Both the position numbers and the translations under genes were made by a program. From the NCBI RefSeq assembly GCF_026914185.1, contig NC_070560.1, positions 1,789,501 to 1,853,500 on the forward strand: 64,000 nt of DNA, read 5' to 3'. Within the stretch, counting starts at the first letter, position 1. Each line of letters begins with the position of its first letter. The stretch is from Puccinia triticina. Its lineage: Eukaryota; Basidiomycota; Pucciniomycetes; Pucciniales; Pucciniaceae. Positions 44,730 through 56,689 of the stretch are shown piece after piece. Below the pieces are notes generated by a model. The model was given only the letters and a program-made list of their open reading frames with translations. It searched no databases and had not been told where the DNA came from.

Positions 44730-46945
44730 TTTCATATGAAGCCTGGCCAATCTCAGGCTGAGGAATCACTACATTTACAGTTTGGCTTGACTTGCTTCTT
44801 GAAAGTGCAACATAGAGCTGACAATGACTAAAAACAGGTTCACAAAGCACAATACCAACATTTCCAATTCTTTGACCTTGAGATTTATTAATTTTCAGGG
44901 AGAAAGCCAGATTGACAGGAAATTGCTTTCAAATGAGCTTGAAGGCAGTCCAGACTTGTCTGGGTCAGATATGAAAGGAATGTGAGGGATAGCCACAGAA
45001 TCATTAACTCTGTTACCTGATATGACTCTTGTGTGAATCACATTTGGACCCAAGTTTTCCACAATCAACCTGGTTCCATTACAAATTCCCATTGTCCGAT
45101 CAAGGTTCCTGAGCATTATTATTGGCACTCCACGTTTTAGTTGAATAATATGAGGTGGGAACCCTGAGATGTTCAACCCTTTGATATACTCTTGCAAATA
45201 TAGGTTTTGGGGATCATCTTCCACAGAATCAAAGCTTGTGTAAGTTCTCCCCTGAGATGGAATGGATTCTAGAATTCTAGAGTTGATTTGTTTTAAAGAA
45301 ATATTCTTGCAGTCTTATGAGATGATTCAAATTTTGCTCCTGAGAACCCCCATGAATGACCATAGAAGCAGGTGGGTTGATTTTGTTGTTTGATTGAGGG
45401 ATAACTTCACATCTCCAATGGATAAGAGAAACTGCTGAAATTGAGGATCACATGCTGCACACATGTTGTCTGGAAGTTGGATGATATTTTGTTGAAAGTA
45501 TCTCCAGCAGTAAGAGTTGACAATGCTTGCATCAAAAATCTAGGGACATGTTCCCTTCCGCACCACTGGGAAAACCTGACGTAAATAACCTCCAAGTACA
45601 ATTACCTTGCCAACAAAGGGTTGATCTGAATCCATTAAGTCTTGGAGTAATCTGTCTCAGTTTTTCCCAATTCAAGGGCATGTCTGGAAGAATTTCATAA
45701 ACACAGAGGGTATTAAGGTTGAAATTTTGCTATAAGTATGCCAAATGACTTTTGCAAATAAGATGGCATCATTGTTTCATTTGCTTCAGCCATTCACTGC
45801 AAAAAAAACTTGGACAACTGCTTGCAGTTGACATGCAGGATACTCAATCCAAGCTGCCATTGTAACTCCACATGAATGCACAAGTGTCTTTGTTGGCACA
45901 GTCACTGTGGTGCATTGAAGCTTGGGTTGAGTCAAACCTTGAGTAAGGCTGGTGTAACACCACAAGCTTCCTCAGAGTTACCACATGTCAACTGCTCACA
46001 GTTGACACAGTTTTTTTTGCAGTGATTGTGGCTTCCAAATAATGATCATTTTCCAACAGACCCCGGGCCAAAGCAGCTGAACAAAAACTGTTAATTTGTC
46101 TCTGAAATGTACAAAGATCCTCAAAAGAGGTTGCACCAGTGACATGATTGAGTAGTAGCTGTAAATGCCATCTTTCTGCATCAGAAGGATAAACTGCATA
46201 AATTCTATCAATTAAAAACCCCTCTGCCTTGGCTTCCATTCTTTGCTTGTGGGGTGCCATGTATAGTCCTGGATGTCAAAAAAAATATAGAGAGATAAGT
46301 TGCAGATAGTTTGAAAGAGAAAATCCTCCAGCATGCTTCTGGAGCTGCTACCCATCAATAATCTCTGAATCTATTCACCCCATCAATATTTTCTTCAACA
46401 TCCAAGGCTGATTTATCATAATATTTGTACAGGTATTTGACTGCACAAATTTCTACATTGATGCGACAGTGAAATTTGGCTGATAAGTATGAATTGGAGG
46501 GCATGACCCAGCAGTTGTCAATTATAAATTGGTTATTTCCTTTTGTGATTGTTGGTTCATTGTAAATTCTCCTATACAACTGGTAAGAATTTTCATTCAT
46601 TAGAATTTCAGGGGAGTTGACTTTGGGATTGTTGTTGTGGGTGTTGTTGAAATTGCATTTGATTTGGTGTTCTTGCATAATGTTTGGGAAAATGAACATC
46701 TGGATTAGAAACCCCCCTTGAAAATTTTTGTGATGGAATGGGAAAATGAAAATCAGGTTTATAAAACCTTCTTGAAGTGTGTTGTGATGGTATGTATTCT
46801 CTAAAGTGGCTGGTCTGATGATTACCAAAGTGGCTGTTCTAATGAATACCAAAGTGGCTGGTCTGTTGATTACCAAAGTGGTGGGTCTGTTGAATGCCAA
46901 AGTTGTTGTCCAAAATTGATCCTGTACTGGTAGCTTTGTGTACAT
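44730..46945 (-). pseudogene. Helitron Rep/helicase relic
   Basis: Several minus-strand pieces in Helitron order are separated by frameshifts and stops. DNCWVMPSNSYLSAKFHCRI and NVEICAVKYLYKYYDK (about 46400-46560) match the end of the Rep region. RIYAVYPSDAERWHLQLLLN followed by HVTGATSFEDL (about 46100-46220) precedes the helicase. GKVIVLGGYLRQVFPVVRKG (about 45550-45610) is a PIF1-type helicase motif whose usual Asp is Tyr. EYIKGLNISGFPPHIIQLKR and RNLDRTMGICNGTRLIVENL (about 45080-45200), then FSLKINKSQGQ and QLYVALSRS (about 44810-44900), complete the SF1B helicase. It is clearly decayed. The 5' TC and 3' CTRR hairpin ends were not identified. Confidence 0.82.
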
Positions 46946-46949
46946 GAAG

Positions 46950-47545
46950 ATTATCTAGATCATTACAAATATGGGAAATCTTGTTAAACCACTTCTTTGT
47001 ATAGCAGTCTCATTTTTGTTATTGTGAAAAGAAAGTGAAGGGGAAGAAGATTCTGCAAAATAATGTTGTGTTTCTCTGAATCTAGCTTGCTGTTCCACAG
47101 CATAAGCTCTTCTCAATTGTTCATTGGATTGTTGCATTTTTGCAATGAAAAAAGCAAAGGATTATTAATCAGAACAGGGAAGTTAATTGAGGTGTGATGA
47201 GGAGGATAGTAGTGGGTGGTGTCTGATGAGTGGATTGGTTGGGGGGAACTAAAAGCAGATTGTGTTGATTGTGTTGTTTATATAATGTGTTATGTTGAAG
47301 GTTCAGATGGGTACAATCAGCCATTTTCAAGGTTATAGATGTGTAACCAAGTCCAATGAAGCTGATTGCTTCAACAGACTTGGTTGTTGGTGTGAAGCCG
47401 AGTCTGATGAAGCAGAATTGTTGTGGAAGTGGTTATCAATGACATTGAAGACAATTACCCAGGTGTGGATATCTGTCCAAGCAATCTGCACATCCCTAAG
47501 GGAACACTGAACGCAGTCAAAGCAAGTCCGTTGAACGGAGTATAA
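46950..47545. repeat. Helitron-flanking sequence, copy 1
   Basis: The region resembles 56820-57250 along most of its length: both contain TTTTTGCAATGAAAAA, GATTGCTTCAACAGACT, GTTGTTGGTGTG and GAGTCTGATGAAGCAGA in the same order. The two copies flank the copia/hAT nest, possibly as ends of one or two related elements. Confidence 0.65.
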
Positions 47546-47728
47546 ATTTATGGGGTCCTTCCAGCAGAATTGGAGTTGTCCACTCAGTCTTGATGGCCGC
47601 AGTCCTCCAGAGAGCGCAAGTATGCCTTGCTGAGGAGGTGTGAAGCGGCTCCAACTTCCTTCACCCTTTACAGTCTTGAAGCTTAAAACGCCACCTCATA
47701 ATCAGAAGACTAGGAGCAGGACGTTCCA

Positions 47729-49820
47729 ATGGCCGACTCCGAAAATGAATCAAGTGATTCCAGCTTTGGAGGAAAACCCACGATGAAGGTTCCAAAATTC
47801 ACCGGAGAAAATTTCGAAATCTGGGAGAAGAAAATCCGCATGGTGCTAGCGGAATTCAATCTTGAGGACTTCATTGACAACCCACCGCTGCCAGACATGA
47901 CAAAAAGAACCAAAGCTAAAGCCCAAAAAGCCACTAATCTGCTGTGCTCAAATCTTATGGACGGAGTGTTTAATACCATTGTCAAAAAGGACAACTCAAA
48001 AAACCCCTACGAACTCTGGCAGATGTTCAAGTCAGTCTACGCTTTGGATTCAATACTCGCAAGCTACGAGGTGTGGGCACAATGGGAAGACACTCAGTTT
48101 AACAATGAAATGGCCGGATACATCGCCGGTATTGAAGAGTGTCTTGCTAAATTTGAATCCTTAGGCATGATTGTACCCGACTTTGTCATATGCTGCAGCA
48201 TAATCAGCCGCATAACCAAGAAGAGGCCCTTTTTAATGCAGAGTCTTTTCGGTGATCTAAACTTGCTTGGAAAACCCAAATTTGTAATCAACCAACCCAG
48301 GGAAGTGGGCCGCTTCGAAAGGTCGAACAAGAGGAAAGTGCCTGATCCAATCTCCTCTAGCGGCACCTCCACTGCTCTAGCCACCGCCACCAGCGCAAAG
48401 CAAAAGAAACCTTATAATCCAGTCAGATGCTACAACAAGAAACATAACCCCGCCGCGAATCACACCGAAGAAAACTGCTGGAATCTTCACAAGGAGAAAT
48501 ACCAAGAACATCTCGAGAAGAAAAAAGAACTCCAAGCAAAAGAGAAAGGCGCATCATATCACACAACTGCGGAGAACACCAGCCGCATTCAAGATGAAGA
48601 CCCAGCAATGCACACTGATGACAATGTAAAGCCTTCATTCAGCTATCTCCTGGATTTGGGAGTGAACAAACGCCAGACGACTATCCCAGACTCAGGCGCA
48701 AGCAGCCACATGCTGAACGCTCTCGGTTACTTCAAGCAGACAAGCCCTGTTTCAATCAAAATTGTAACCGGCAGCGGTTCCGGTGAGCTAGTGGCGACGG
48801 CAAGAGGAGAGGCTACTTTACCACTAGCGAATGGAGGTACCTTAACCCTGAAAGACGCCCTCTATGTGCCTAAACTCACCCGTAATCTAGTCTCGCTGGT
48901 CCAGCTGATGCAATCCAAGGCCCTAATCCAGGAAGGCACCGACGGGTTCGCAGTTCGCATTGATGACGGAAAACCTTTTTCCGTGGACACCAGCAACAAC
49001 CTGCTGGAGATCAAAGGAGTGCTTGACCCCGAGAACCTGACGGTTGGACTTCTCACCGAGACGGCTAACCCACTGTCAGACTTTGTGAAATGGCATAATC
49101 TCTTGGGCCATGCATGCTTGTCAAGAATAGCCACCTCCGTCCCCACCAAGCGCGACCTCACAAAGACTCATGCATGCAATGCATGTATGCAAGGAAAGGT
49201 TGTTAGGCAGAGCTGCAAAAGTCACTTCAAGCCAACCACAGCACCACTGGAGGTAGTCCATGGCGACCTAGTCGGATCCATCTCTCCAGCAACCAACGGC
49301 GGTGCAAGATACTTCCTCACGCTAGTTGATCAGCATACGGGCTACATCCACTCGGTTATACTCAAAGAGAAATCTCAGGCAACACAGGCCATTGAGGATT
49401 TTAAAAGACGCTTTGAAAAACAAACCGGATTTGCCATGAAGAAGCTGCTTACCGATGGCGGAGGGGAGTTCTGCAACAGGCAGCTGAGCACGCTCCTCAA
49501 CGAAGCTGGCATACAACACAACGTTTCTCCGCCTTACACACCGCAAAACAACGGTCTGGCGGAACAAGCAAACCGCACCCTCATTGAAATGACGAGGTGC
49601 ATGATGTTACAGTCCTATTTGGCCCCGGAATGGTGGGGCAAGGCGGTTCGCACGGCGACGGCCACAACCAACTGTTTACCATCTCTGTCCAAGAGTAAGA
49701 AAAGCCCAGTAGAGCTACTCTTCAAGATCACGCCAAATATGAACTTTTTCCGTCCATTTGGCTGCAAAGTCTGGGTTGTAAAACCAAAGCAAAACCGAAC
49801 AGATAAATTTGGCCCCATCT
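47729..49820 (+). pseudogene. Second copia element, gag-protease-integrase part
   Basis: From the ATG at 47729 one frame runs through Gag (KFTGENFEIWEKKIRMVL), a CCHC-like knuckle (CYNKKHNPAANHTEENCW, irregular spacing), protease (IPDSGASSHML), gag-pre-integrase (KWHNLLGHACLSRI, CNACMQGKV), and integrase (HGDLVGSISP, LLTDGGGEFCN, NNGLAEQANRT). It is interrupted after DKFGPI by the hAT transposon; beyond the second target duplication at 53856 the frame continues. Unlike the first copia element, Gag and Pol share one frame. No left LTR was recognised upstream of 47729, so the 5' end may be truncated or replaced. Confidence 0.88.
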
Positions 49821-50176
49821 TAAAGATGGCAAGTGGTACCCGTTGGCGGGTACCCGGTACACGCCGGCGGGTACTCATTGCTCTGGCGGGTACCTGCCGC
49901 CGCGGGTCTGGGTACGGGTACGGGTATCTGATTTTCATGTATTTTTTGTCCGGGTACCCGGGTACCACCAGTGATACCCACCCAGCACACGTACATAAAT
50001 ATGGGACAGGTGTATAATGATATACTTTGTGATACCCGCTCCACACCTTTAATGTTACATGTTACAGGTGTGGAGCAGGTATCACAAAGTATATCATTAT
50101 ATCGTTGAGATACCTCATCCAACCTCAACACTAACATCCCACCTCGAAACTACCATCCCACCTCAACACTACAACT

Positions 50177-53100
50177 ATGCCCCACCCACGCCGTCAAACC
50201 AAGAAATCTTGTCGAGAATCATCACCAAACTCGGTCTCTACGCCAAATGCCCCCCGAGCAAGGAGTAGGAGTATCTTGTCCGTATCTGAAGAGCCTCCCA
50301 CTACCAATCCAATTGATGTGGACAAGGAGCATCCCAATGAACGTCTAACGACTCCGTCTGCCAGTGGAGGACCTGCCGGAGCTACTACCGATCAGGAGGA
50401 GCTTAGTACGTCTGTTCTTGATTGATTGATAGTTGGTCAATTGGTTTTTAATACTTATTTATTTCTTTCTTCCCCAATCTGAAACACTTACAGGCCGAGC
50501 ACGACGAATTGCCCAAACCGCTGCCAGTACCAGTTATGCGTCATACAACACACCTGAGCTGTCCAATCAACTTGATAAGAATGGAAGGAGGATGATAGCT
50601 TATCCTTGCAAATTGTAGGTTTTAGGGTTCTCTTTATTATCGCTTTTTAGAATTATTTTGCTAATGTTCTTTTGTCCTTTAGATGTGACAAGAAAATCAA
50701 TCGACCTACGTATGATGCATCCTGCAGTAATCTGCTTAAACATGCTGCAGCCTGTGCCCAGAAGAAGCACACTAATGACCGTACTCGGACCCTTGGATCT
50801 CTTGGAATCACGGGAACTGGTGATATTGACCCGCGCGAGGTGAGTTCTCATGTTTAGATCATTCATTTATGTATAATGAAGCTGATTAGAAGTTGTACGA
50901 CATTTTGTGAGGAAAAGGTGACTCAAAAATTTGCAATCTGGTGTGCAGAGGCGGCACAACCTTTCTCTGCGTTGGAAGACAACAGCTTCCGGGCCCTCTT
51001 GCACCCAACTGTCCTCAAGAACTTACCCGATAAACGCGTGGTCTCAAGAGCGATCCATGTCCTGTACACCGCGGTACAGGAATCATTCAAGTTGGAGTTG
51101 AAGGTGAGGAGGGTTCAACCCAGTTTCTCTCTCTTTGTGATTGGTCTCAGTTATTTTTATTTAATTGGTAATCTTGTCTGGTCATCAGAACCACACAGGC
51201 GCGATGTATCTTGGGGTGGACGCATGGCAATCCCCCAACGGGTTTGACATTCTTGGTATAGTAATCTACAGGCTTAACAAGCGGGCCGGTGGGAAGTATC
51301 AGCTTGAATCTATGCCGCTTGATTTCATCAAGCTACTGCGCAGCCACACCGGTGAATACTTGGCTGAAACAGTGCAGCGGGTTGTTGAAAAATTTGACGT
51401 TGCAAGCAAGGTGAATTTTTTTTATCTTATTGGATTGTACTTTTCTAATTATCCCTTTTTGATCGGCCAGATTCATGGCATTGTGTCAGATAATGCGTCC
51501 AATAATGTTGTTATGGTAAACGAGTTGAAAAAGCTGAAGTGGCCCCACTTCAAAGGACAACCTCAATGGATACGGTGCTTCGCCCACATACTCAATCTTA
51601 TTGCCAAAGCAATCCTGCGACCTTTCGGACCACAAAAGCGAAATCAAGAAGACACCGTAGACAAGGCCAGATTGACTGATGAATCTGATGCGGACTCTGA
51701 ATAAAATGATTGCGAGGAGCAGATCGCGTTGTAAGTATTCAACCTTGCCTCAATCAATAATCATTCTCATTAGCTGTTTGGTGGATTTCCCTAGGTACAC
51801 AAAGGCTACAGAAGATCTCTGTGAATCCGATGATGATGATTGCGAAGAGGGGATTCCAATTTCAAAAGGCACCCAAACTGATGATCTGGACATTGATGAC
51901 ATTGAAGGTCTGAGTGACAAAGATGAAGATATTGACTAATACACATCTTCAAGTTGCCAACAAACTCTTGCAAAGGTGGGCTGAATTGTTTCACTTTTCA
52001 CGTTACTCTTGGACAATAATTCTACTGATGCACGCCTATAGTTTTGTGCCATTGCCCTGAGATCAAAAATTTGCCAAACTCAAAGGCGACGTTTATTGGC
52101 TTATGCAAAGAAGAGAAGTGTGTTAAACCGCATACTATCAAACGAGATGTCTGTACACAATGGAACTCAACTCTAATTCAACTCAATAGCATCATCAGGT
52201 GTCACTCGGCAATGTAGGTTCCGTTATGTGGCTTGATTATTCTCCATCAAACTGGCAAAAAACTGATTGCCTCTTTCTTAGTTTTGAATGGCAGAAGGAT
52301 AAAAAATATGGAGTCGCTCGGAAATATCAAATTGACAAGGGCGACATCAAATTAGCTAATGATTTGGCTGCAGTACTGCAGCCATTGTTTGAAATTACAC
52401 TCCAGGTTTCAGTTGAAGGATCACCTCGTTTATCGCACGTGGTGGTCTTCATTGATCAAATAACCGAACTGTAGAGACTGTAAAATGAAGATGTGTCTGG
52501 TGAGAGTCAAACTCACAACCTCAGCTATGCTGAGACACATACTAGAGTGCTGCCTTTACCAACTAGGCTACAGACGCTTGTGGCTGCCATCTGGGTGGTT
52601 GGTTGGTAGTGCTCATGGGTCAATCCGACAGCCCTCCATACTGTGGTGATACATCATGGTAGCAGACTAACAGACAACTCAACACAAACATCTCTCAAAA
52701 ATCATAGCAAAACAATCTTACCCTCCGGTCTTGAGGAACGCATGTTGTGGCGGTTTGAAGATTACTAACAAATACTATACGGTAACCGACTGCTCACCCC
52801 TTTACAGAGTGGCTATGAGTGAGTCTCCATTTCATATTTTACTTTCGTTCTCTGTATTGTCTATATCATGTTTCTTTTTTAAACTGACTCAGTGCAAAGT
52901 CCTACACCCCTTGTTCAAGGATGAATATTTCAAGATTGCCGGCTGGGACAAGGATTGGATTGATGGCGCGATTTCCCTGACACGCGAGATGTGGATCAAT
53001 CACTATAAGCCCAAACCAATACCAACGGCTTCCAAACCTACCAATCCAAAGGCAAAAGTAAGTTTTCTTATTAATGTTTCAAACATTTAGATCCAGTTAT

Positions 53101-53621
53101 ATATCTAACATAATTTATTTCCAGCCCGCAACTGGATTCCTTTCTCAATTTAGTGCGGCTTCTGCAGTACGCTTGGGTAACTCATCAATGGACCCACTTG
53201 ACGTTTGGCTTGCCGGGGCGCTTGTCTTGAATGGATTGGAACCAGTAAACGGCCTTGACTGGTGGCTGCAACAAAAGCGGGGAGGAAACACTTACGGAGG
53301 GCTTATGACGATGGCGCTGGATGTATTGAGTTGTCCGGGTATGTTATTTAGTTCTGAATTGTATTCTGAATTCTTTCTAATTTACAATTTGATCATTCCT
53401 TTAAATTTCCAGCTACGTCGGTTGATGTGGAGCGCACTTTCAGTTTTGGAAGAGATTATGTCGCACTCAAGAGGCACAGGCTTAGTGCGGTATCTGTAAG
53501 CAGGGGAATGGCAGTAGCTTTTTATTCCAAAAATAACAAGATAAAGGATGGGGTTCTAAATAAGTGGAATGAAGGGATCCTAGGCGAGAAGAAGAGAAAG
53601 ATGAGAGAGAAGGAGAGGTGA
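50177..53621 (+). pseudogene. hAT transposase, multi-exon, inactivated
   Basis: Exon pieces begin at ATG 50177 and include a BED-type zinc finger (CDKKINRPTYDASCSNLLKH, about 50690-50750), the RNase H-fold core with LGVDAWQSPNGFDILGI (about 51210) and HGIVSDNASNNVV (about 51475), CFAHILNLIAKAI, the RDVCTQWNSTLIQLN block (about 52147-52190), and the hATC dimerisation domain ending in SVDVERTFSFGRDYVALKRH (about 53410-53470). Two in-frame TAA codons (51702-51704 and 51937-51939) and a ~230-bp insertion between about 52475 and 52705 containing a tRNA-like sequence break it. The intron density is typical of hAT genes in rust and other basidiomycete genomes, as I recall. Confidence 0.85.
52493..52577 (-). 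ncRNA. tRNA-like sequence (SINE head or tRNA pseudogene)
   Basis: On the minus strand the sequence starts GCGTCTG and closes with CAGACAC (six of seven pairs). A D-arm GCCTAGTTGGTAAAGGC includes a perfect A box TAGCCTAGTTGG. A T-arm has stem GTGAG/CTCAC and loop TTTGACT, a fair B box. The part between, which should hold the anticodon arm, does not fold with a normal 7-base loop; CTCAG/CTGAG could be a long variable arm. It is probably not a working tRNA. It sits inside the broken hAT transposase, so a tRNA-derived SINE is the most likely explanation. Confidence 0.5.
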
Positions 53622-53855
53622 AAGTATCTAACTAGAGGGTTTAAGTAGTACATACAATGATTGAAATGAAATGAAATATCAAGCTTGTTTGTTGAAAAAG
53701 TACCAAAAAGTAACCGGGTACCGGCCAAAAAGACCTGGGTACCCGCTGCCGCGTGTCCGGGTCCGGATGCGGGTATCAAAAATTTGCTGAAAAAGAAGCG
53801 GGTACCCATACCCGTCGCGGGTACCCGGATTCAGATGGCCATCTTTACCCCATCT

Positions 53856-56136
53856 CGTGGGAGGGAGTCCTTCTCGGATACAAGAACGACTACTCCTCGT
53901 GTAAGATCTGCCGACTAGAAGACAGACAGGTTATCACAGCTAAACACGTCCACTTCGATGAACAAACGTTCCCTACCTGCGCTGCTCTGTGCCAAAGCCG
54001 TAACACAAATACCAACGACAGACTGCCAAACTTCCTCGGAGATCCTGACCTGCCGTTTGAAGAGGCAGACCAGGTTCCTGATGCGGACAGTAGTCAGGGT
54101 GCCATCAAAAGCGCTGATGAGGAGCAAGACTTTAACAACATACTCAATCATTTCAACTCAAACTCTCCAGACAATTTGGTCCAACCTCTCGCCCCAGCGG
54201 ACTTCCCTGACTTGCCAAGCCAAACCGGTGACTCTTTGCCCCCGTCACAAATCATCATAGGAGCGATCGATCAGTGTCACATAGTTGAAGGCAACAAGAA
54301 AGGAAACAAGCCTACACAATGACGGTATTGATTGAACCAAAGAACCACAAGCAGGCAATGGCCTGCGCAGAAAGCAACCAATGGAAGGAAGCGGAATCAA
54401 AAGAAATCGCAAACATGCAGAAACATAATGTGTGGATTGTTCAACTCAGAATCAAAAGTGATGACCCAATCCCAGCTACCTGGGCGTATCGCAAGAAGCT
54501 CGGCTCCGACAATCAAGTGGTGGAGTTCAGGGCGCGAATCTGCGCCCAGGGCTTCAAGCAAACGCATGGCTTGAACTTTGAAGCAAAATACGCTCCCACC
54601 GGCAAACCCGCCTCGCTCCACTTTCTGCTATTGTTTGCAGTCAACAACGGCCTGAAAATACATCAACTAGATGTACGGAGTGCGTTTCTAACCTGCCCCT
54701 TAGAAGATACAGTCACTCTGCTTCCACCTCCTGGCCTTGACTGTCCACCCAACTCAGTGCTCGAACTCAAAAAGGCAATCTACGGGCTCCGCCAGGCGCC
54801 TCTTGTCTGGTACAAAAGACTATTGACCTTTCTAGCCACTCTAGGTTTTCGAGCAGCAATCTCAGACCCTTGCGTCTTCTGGCGCACAGCAGAAGGAGGG
54901 AAACCAGCCACTTGAATATTTGCACACGTCGATGATTTGGTCATCATCAGTGACCAACCAGAAGTCTTCAAAGCAGAGATGGAAAGTGAATTCAAAATCA
55001 AATACATGGGCCAGGCTGAGTTCCTCTTAGGAATGAACATTGAACGGTTCCACAAAGGCATTCAAATCAACCAAACTCAATATATCGAACAAAAACTTCA
55101 AGAATTTGACCTGAAAGACCTTTATCCATCCAACAGTCCGCTCAATCCCCGCGAATACTTGAAGAAAGCCACTACGGACGAAATCAAAGCCTTTGAAGCT
55201 ACAGGAGTCAACTATAGAGCTCTGGTGGGATTGCTCAACTACCTGAGTATCCTTACTAGACCCGACATTGCTTACGCAGTCAGCACCCTGTCACAGTACC
55301 TTGAAAAACCAGGCATAAGACACTATCACGCCGCCATTCAAGTTTTCCGTTACCTAAAGGGAACCAAAAACATTGGTCTCACTTACACTCGCCAGCAGGA
55401 CGCCAAAATTCTGGCTTTTGTGGACGCTGATTGGGGCAACTGCCCCGACACAAGGCAATCCACAACAGGTTTTGTGGTACAATGCGGAAAACATCTCATC
55501 AACTGGAAATCATCGAAGCAGCCAACAGTTTCCCTCTCCACCACAGAAGCGGAGTATAAAGCGTTCTCCGACCTTGGAAGAGACCTTGCATGGACAGCCA
55601 ATCTAGCAGACAAAGTCCTCTTATTTCCAAACCTGAAGAACATCAAGGTACACATCGACAATCGTGGGGCTATTGACCTTGCTAAAAGCAAAACCTGGCA
55701 AAATGGATTCTGCACCAAGCACATGTCCATACGCCTTCACTTTGTTCAAGAACTCATAGCCGCCGGTCTCATTTGGCTACAGTATGTCAAGACCACCAAC
55801 AACTTGGCGGATTTCCTCACCAAGCCAACCGGGAAGACCATCATCCAAAAATCACTCTCAAGCCTTTCAGTCATCCAAATTCCGGGGCCTGCTTTGTATT
55901 TGTTGACTCAAAGCACGGAGGGCTGTGAGATTGCACGCCTAGGTGAATTGAGATTGCTGCTGGGATCTAAAACAGCTGCGGAAAATGGTAAGCAAAGCAA
56001 ACCATCTCCGCAGCGCAAAAACCATAGCCGCGGGGTCGTAAAACTGACACATCAAATTAATGCATGCAGGTCCAACACCCAAGAGCAAGAAACTCAAGTC
56101 ACTATCCAAGAGAATCACTGCACATACCAAAGGTAA
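53856..56136 (+). pseudogene. Second copia element, RT-RNase H part
   Basis: After the hAT insertion the frame resumes (SWEGVLLGYKNDYSS) but stops at 54320-54322, where a frameshift moves the reverse transcriptase to another frame (AYRKKLGSDNQ..., LDVRSAFLTCPLED, YGLRQAPLVWYK). A TGA at 54913-54915 replaces what should be a Trp codon just before the catalytic FAHVDDLVI. The rest is open to 56136: RT thumb, ILTRPDIAYAVSTLSQY, and RNase H with FVDADWGNCPD, TEAEYKAF and TKHMSIRLHF. The element is therefore dead, in line with carrying an old hAT insertion. Confidence 0.88.
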
Positions 56137-56337
56137 GTGAAGCGAACAAATATCAAGGATAGAAGACAAGCAAGAAGCTAATGTGCTATCTAAACTTCCC
56201 ACAGACAAAGGAAAAGACCGAACTTACTGCGTCCCCTCTAAGAGAAGGAAAAACAACCGGTAAGTGAGAAAGGTCCCTGCCCAAAGACAACAAGAAGACT
56301 TACACTAAGTTGCTACACACAGAAACCATAAAGGAAC

Positions 56338-56671
56338 TGTTGCGTCGTTTCGCCTAAAGGCAATTGCCATCTTAACCGCTACTAAGTAAGGAAGCAAATG
56401 CTTACGCTTAACCAGTGGTATAATACTGACAAAAGACAAATGCGATCTCAGAATTCTGTCATACAGAGTTAGCTTAAAAGGGAGCTATTACCACTGCTAA
56501 AATAAAGCTCGTAGAGAGCAGCCCAACACCTGCTCTTAGGTAAACCACTCAACCACGCTTCTTTATTGCCAATCATTATTGTAACTAGCAATCTTTGTCT
56601 GACTAGAAATCAATCTTAGTTCTCTGATTTCTTTCAGTATACACCCAACAATCTGCTTGAACAGACTGGGT
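56338..56671 (+). repeat. Possible right LTR of the second copia element
   Basis: Bases 56338 (TGTTGCGTCG) to 56671 (ACACCCAACA) have the TGTTG...CAACA ends expected of a copia LTR and lie about 200 bp after the end of pol. No matching copy was found upstream of gag, so this rests on the ends alone. Confidence 0.4.
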
Positions 56672-56689
56672 TATAGATGTCTCACCCTG

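Larger units (their letters stand above)
49821..53847 (+). mobile_element. 4.0-kb hAT transposon inserted in copia
   Basis: The left end is TAAAGATGGCAAGTGGTACC and the right end ...TCAGATGGCCATCTTTA. The 10-bp TIR TAAAGATGGC is perfect. The 8-bp duplications CCCCATCT at 49813-49820 and 53848-53855 are identical. Subterminal regions on both sides are full of GGGTACC/GCGGGTAC words. It contains one intron-rich transposase gene that is no longer intact. Excision of 49821-53855 would restore an uninterrupted integrase frame, confirming the boundaries. Confidence 0.95.

Noticed and set aside
47546..47728. Left LTR of the second copia element
   Set aside because: No similarity to the TGTTG...CAACA segment at 56338-56671 could be seen.
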